64,000 bases of DNA, taken from NCBI GenBank assembly GCA_030651575.1, contig JAUSFB010000032.1:86001-150000 (forward strand), written 5' to 3'. Positions 62,396-64,000 of the stretch are shown here, piece by piece. The stretch is from Phaeospirillum sp. Its GTDB lineage: Bacteria; Pseudomonadota; Alphaproteobacteria; Rhodospirillales; Magnetospirillaceae. Both the position numbers and the translations under genes were made by a program. The notes below the pieces were generated by a model. That model made no database searches and was not told where the DNA came from. It was given only the letters and a program-made list of their open reading frames with translations. Within the stretch, counting starts at the first letter, position 1, and each line of letters starts with the position of its first letter.

Positions 62396-62916
62396 TCGTG
62401 CAGGACACGCTTTACCGACGCCTGGAGCAGTTGGGCATTCAGATCACTGCCCCCGCACCCTATCCCATTCATCGGAGTGTCGAGGAAGGCAAGCTGCTAC
62501 GTGGCGACATGGCCGGAACCTTCACCAAGAACCTTCTCCTGAAGGACAAGAAGGGGCGCCTCTTCATGGTCGTGGCCCATGAGGACCGCCCCATCGACCT
62601 CAAGACACTCCATCAGCGCATCGGCGCCAGCGGGCGGGTCGGCTTTGCCGCTGCGGATCAGATGACCGGTCTGCTGGGTGTCCAGCCCGGAGCCTTGACG
62701 CCCTTTGCCGTCATGAACGATCACGATGGATTGGTCGCCGTTGTTCTCGATGCGGATCTCAGCAGCGCCGAGCAACTGAATTTCCATCCCATGGTCCAGA
62801 CTCTCAGTGTCGGGATTTCCGGCAAAGACCTTGTAAGGTACATCGCATCTTGCGGGCGACCGCCGCATATTGTCGATCTCGCTGGCGCCGCCATCCCATC
62901 GGAAACGGGCGAATGA
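62392..62916 (+). CDS. YbaK/ProX-family aminoacyl-tRNA deacylase-like protein
   Basis: A 174-aa protein: TLYRRLEQLGIQITAPAPYP, GDMAGTFTKNLLLKDKKGRL, FMVVAHEDRPIDLKTLHQRI, GVQPGALTPFAVMNDHDGLV. These are hallmarks of the ProX/PrdX branch of the YbaK superfamily, which clears mischarged Ala or Cys from tRNA(Pro). In a cysteine-sulfur operon, protection against mischarging is a plausible role (inference). Confidence 0.9.
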   Translation: MIVQDTLYRRLEQLGIQITAPAPYPIHRSVEEGKLLRGDMAGTFTKNLLLKDKKGRLFMVVAHEDRPIDLKTLHQRIGASGRVGFAAADQMTGLLGVQPGALTPFAVMNDHDGLVAVVLDADLSSAEQLNFHPMVQTLSVGISGKDLVRYIASCGRPPHIVDLAGAAIPSETGE

Positions 62917-63698
62917 TGAATATCCCACCAATCCTGGACCTCAAGGACGCCGCCGCGCCCTCCGTGTTTCAGCCCGCCAACCTGCTGCGCGAGGCCCGTC
63001 GCCAGCGCGGCCTCGGCCATGCCGAGGTGCCCGCGATCTGTTTGCTCGATCCCGATGGCGACATGGTGCGCTATCTCAAGCGCACCGGTCGGGCCGAGCC
63101 GGTCGAGCACTGGGCCTGCTACCACACCGAGATGTGGCGGTTCGAGTGGGAGGGTATCGAGATCGGCGTTGTCGGCTGCGCCGTCGGCGCCTCTTTCGCG
63201 GTGCTGCTGGCCGAACAGATGTTCGCCAGCGGCTGCCGCTTCCTGATCAGCGTCACCTCATCGGGCCAGATAACGCCAGTCGGCGAGGGGCCGTATTTCA
63301 TCCTGATCGACCGGGCGCTGCGGGACGAGGGCACCAGTTACCACTATCTGCCGCCGTCGCGCTTCGCCGAGGCCGACCCGGCGGTGCTGGCCCGCTTGGC
63401 GCCGCTGGTCGGCACCGCGCCGGTCACCGTCCACCGGGGCGCCAGTTGGACCACCGACGCCCCCTACCGCGAGACCGAGGAGGCCATCGCCGCCCATCGT
63501 GCGGTAGGCATCCTGGCCGTCGAGATGGAAGCGGCGGCGCTCTATGCCTTCTCCCGCGCCCGTGGCTGCCCCGTCGCCTGCTTCGCCCATGTCACCAACA
63601 CCATGGCCCAGACCGAGGGTGATTTCGAGAAGGGAGAGGCTGATGGCGCCCTGGATGCTCTTGCCTTAATCGCGGCGGCAGCCAAAGCATGGCTCTGA
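62913..63698 (+). CDS. nucleoside phosphorylase family protein
   Basis: A 261-aa protein of the PNP/UDP family: LREARRQRGLGHAEVPAICL, GVVGCAVGASFAVLLAEQMF, FLISVTSSGQITPVGEGPYF, HRGASWTTDAPYRETEEAIA and AVGILAVEMEAAALYAFSRA (the catalytic VEMEAAAL motif). It could be a purine/uridine phosphorylase or an MTA/SAH-cleaving enzyme. Next to a SAM methyltransferase the second is attractive but unproven. Last gene of the overlapping operon. Confidence 0.88.
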   Translation: MMNIPPILDLKDAAAPSVFQPANLLREARRQRGLGHAEVPAICLLDPDGDMVRYLKRTGRAEPVEHWACYHTEMWRFEWEGIEIGVVGCAVGASFAVLLAEQMFASGCRFLISVTSSGQITPVGEGPYFILIDRALRDEGTSYHYLPPSRFAEADPAVLARLAPLVGTAPVTVHRGASWTTDAPYRETEEAIAAHRAVGILAVEMEAAALYAFSRARGCPVACFAHVTNTMAQTEGDFEKGEADGALDALALIAAAAKAWL

Positions 63699-63825
63699 TT
63701 ACGCCACGCTCCAATAGGGGGGGGCACCTAACGAAAGTGCATTCTTTGTACGCCAAAGTCGCACGAAGCAAGAACATCACCGCGCATGTCCCTGACTCTC
63801 TCGACTGTTCAGCGATAATCCCAGA

Positions 63826-64000
63826 TCAATGTCCCCTTGGCCGGATGTTCCGCACCTCGACGCCCAATATGTCAGCCAGCGGCTCCCAGGCAGCCTCGGC
63901 GGTCAGGGCCGGCAGCCTCAACGCCCGTGCGGTGGCCAGACAACAGCGGTCACCCAGCGACAGGCCAGCCGAACGGGTGCTCGGACGCAACTGGCCAGCT
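63826..64000 (-). CDS. VapC-type PIN-domain toxin (partial, N-terminus outside window)
   Basis: The last 57 residues of a VapC ribonuclease are visible: LRPSTRSAGLSLGDRCCLAT, ARALRLPALTAEAAWEPLAD, ILGVEVRNIRPRGH then stop. SLGDR with its acidic residue and the LTAEAAW segment match the C-terminal half of PIN toxins. An antitoxin gene would lie beyond the right edge. The 127 bases between the phosphorylase stop and this stop show no gene. Confidence 0.8.
   Translation of the reverse strand, partial: AGQLRPSTRSAGLSLGDRCCLATARALRLPALTAEAAWEPLADILGVEVRNIRPRGH

Noticed and set aside
56113-63698. Idea that the sulfur cluster is cargo of the Tn3 element
   Set aside because: No second 38-bp repeat was seen up to the window end, so linkage to the transposon cannot be supported, only adjacency.

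Overview
The window looks like an alphaproteobacterial chromosome of the Magnetospirillum/Phaeospirillum (Rhodospirillaceae) type. This is inferred from the high G+C, the dusB-ntrB-ntrC-ntrY-ntrX-trkA-hfq-hflX gene order, a fused IspDF and the overall style of the proteins. No rRNA, tRNA or CRISPR array was recognised.

Region 1 (1 to about 9.6 kb) is a Mu-like prophage read mostly on the minus strand. From its immunity end at the right it carries a repressor, a Ner-Mor type regulator, a lytic transglycosylase, nested Rz/Rz1 spanins, a small zinc-finger protein, gp25/gp26/gp27-like proteins, a gp28-type terminase, the start of a gp29 portal, the end of a gp48 tail protein, two tail-fibre-type proteins, a fibre-assembly-like protein, Com and a D12-class adenine methylase that runs off the left edge. 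Two joins indicate large internal losses. One fuses ner to a mor/C-type gene, removing transposase and early genes. The other fuses portal to gp48, removing head and tail genes. The lysis, packaging, fibre and methylation genes remain.

Region 2 (9.9-31.6 kb) is ordinary chromosome: ubiX, a LysE exporter, a kinase/FixJ-type regulator pair, an XRE regulator, and a divergent zinc-uptake locus around a Zur box (znuA-hisI-cobW leftward, zur-znuC-znuB rightward). It continues with an unrecognised 387-aa gene, a CHASE/PAS-type kinase, an orphan outer-membrane efflux protein, transporters, glutathione reductase, a radical SAM enzyme, an amidase and a PAS-EAL protein.

Region 3 (31.9-53.8 kb) holds a complete branched-chain amino-acid ABC operon (livK-H-M-G-F), a DUF6481-like coiled-coil protein, a dihydroorotate-dehydrogenase-like protein, a glycosyltransferase-like protein, cutA, ispDF, a CcsA/HemX-type membrane protein, and the nitrogen-control/RNA-chaperone block dusB-ntrBC-ntrYX-trkA-HAD-hfq-hflX-inositol phosphatase.

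Region 4 (53.8-64 kb) is accessory. A Tn3-family terminal inverted repeat cuts an SDR dehydrogenase gene and is followed by a transposase with an in-frame internal deletion. Next comes a sulfur-transfer-like gene set: periplasmic DsrE, ArsR-rhodanese regulator, a collapsed alpha/beta-hydrolase, TauE/SafE permease, a small Cys-containing protein, MFS carrier, DsrE, SAM methyltransferase, cysteine desulfurase, YbaK-type deacylase and a nucleoside phosphorylase. The last five genes overlap by 4 nt each. A VapC-type toxin enters from the right edge. This gene set, with its two matching operator-like repeats, is the best candidate here for an undescribed system. Its substrate cannot be read from the sequence.
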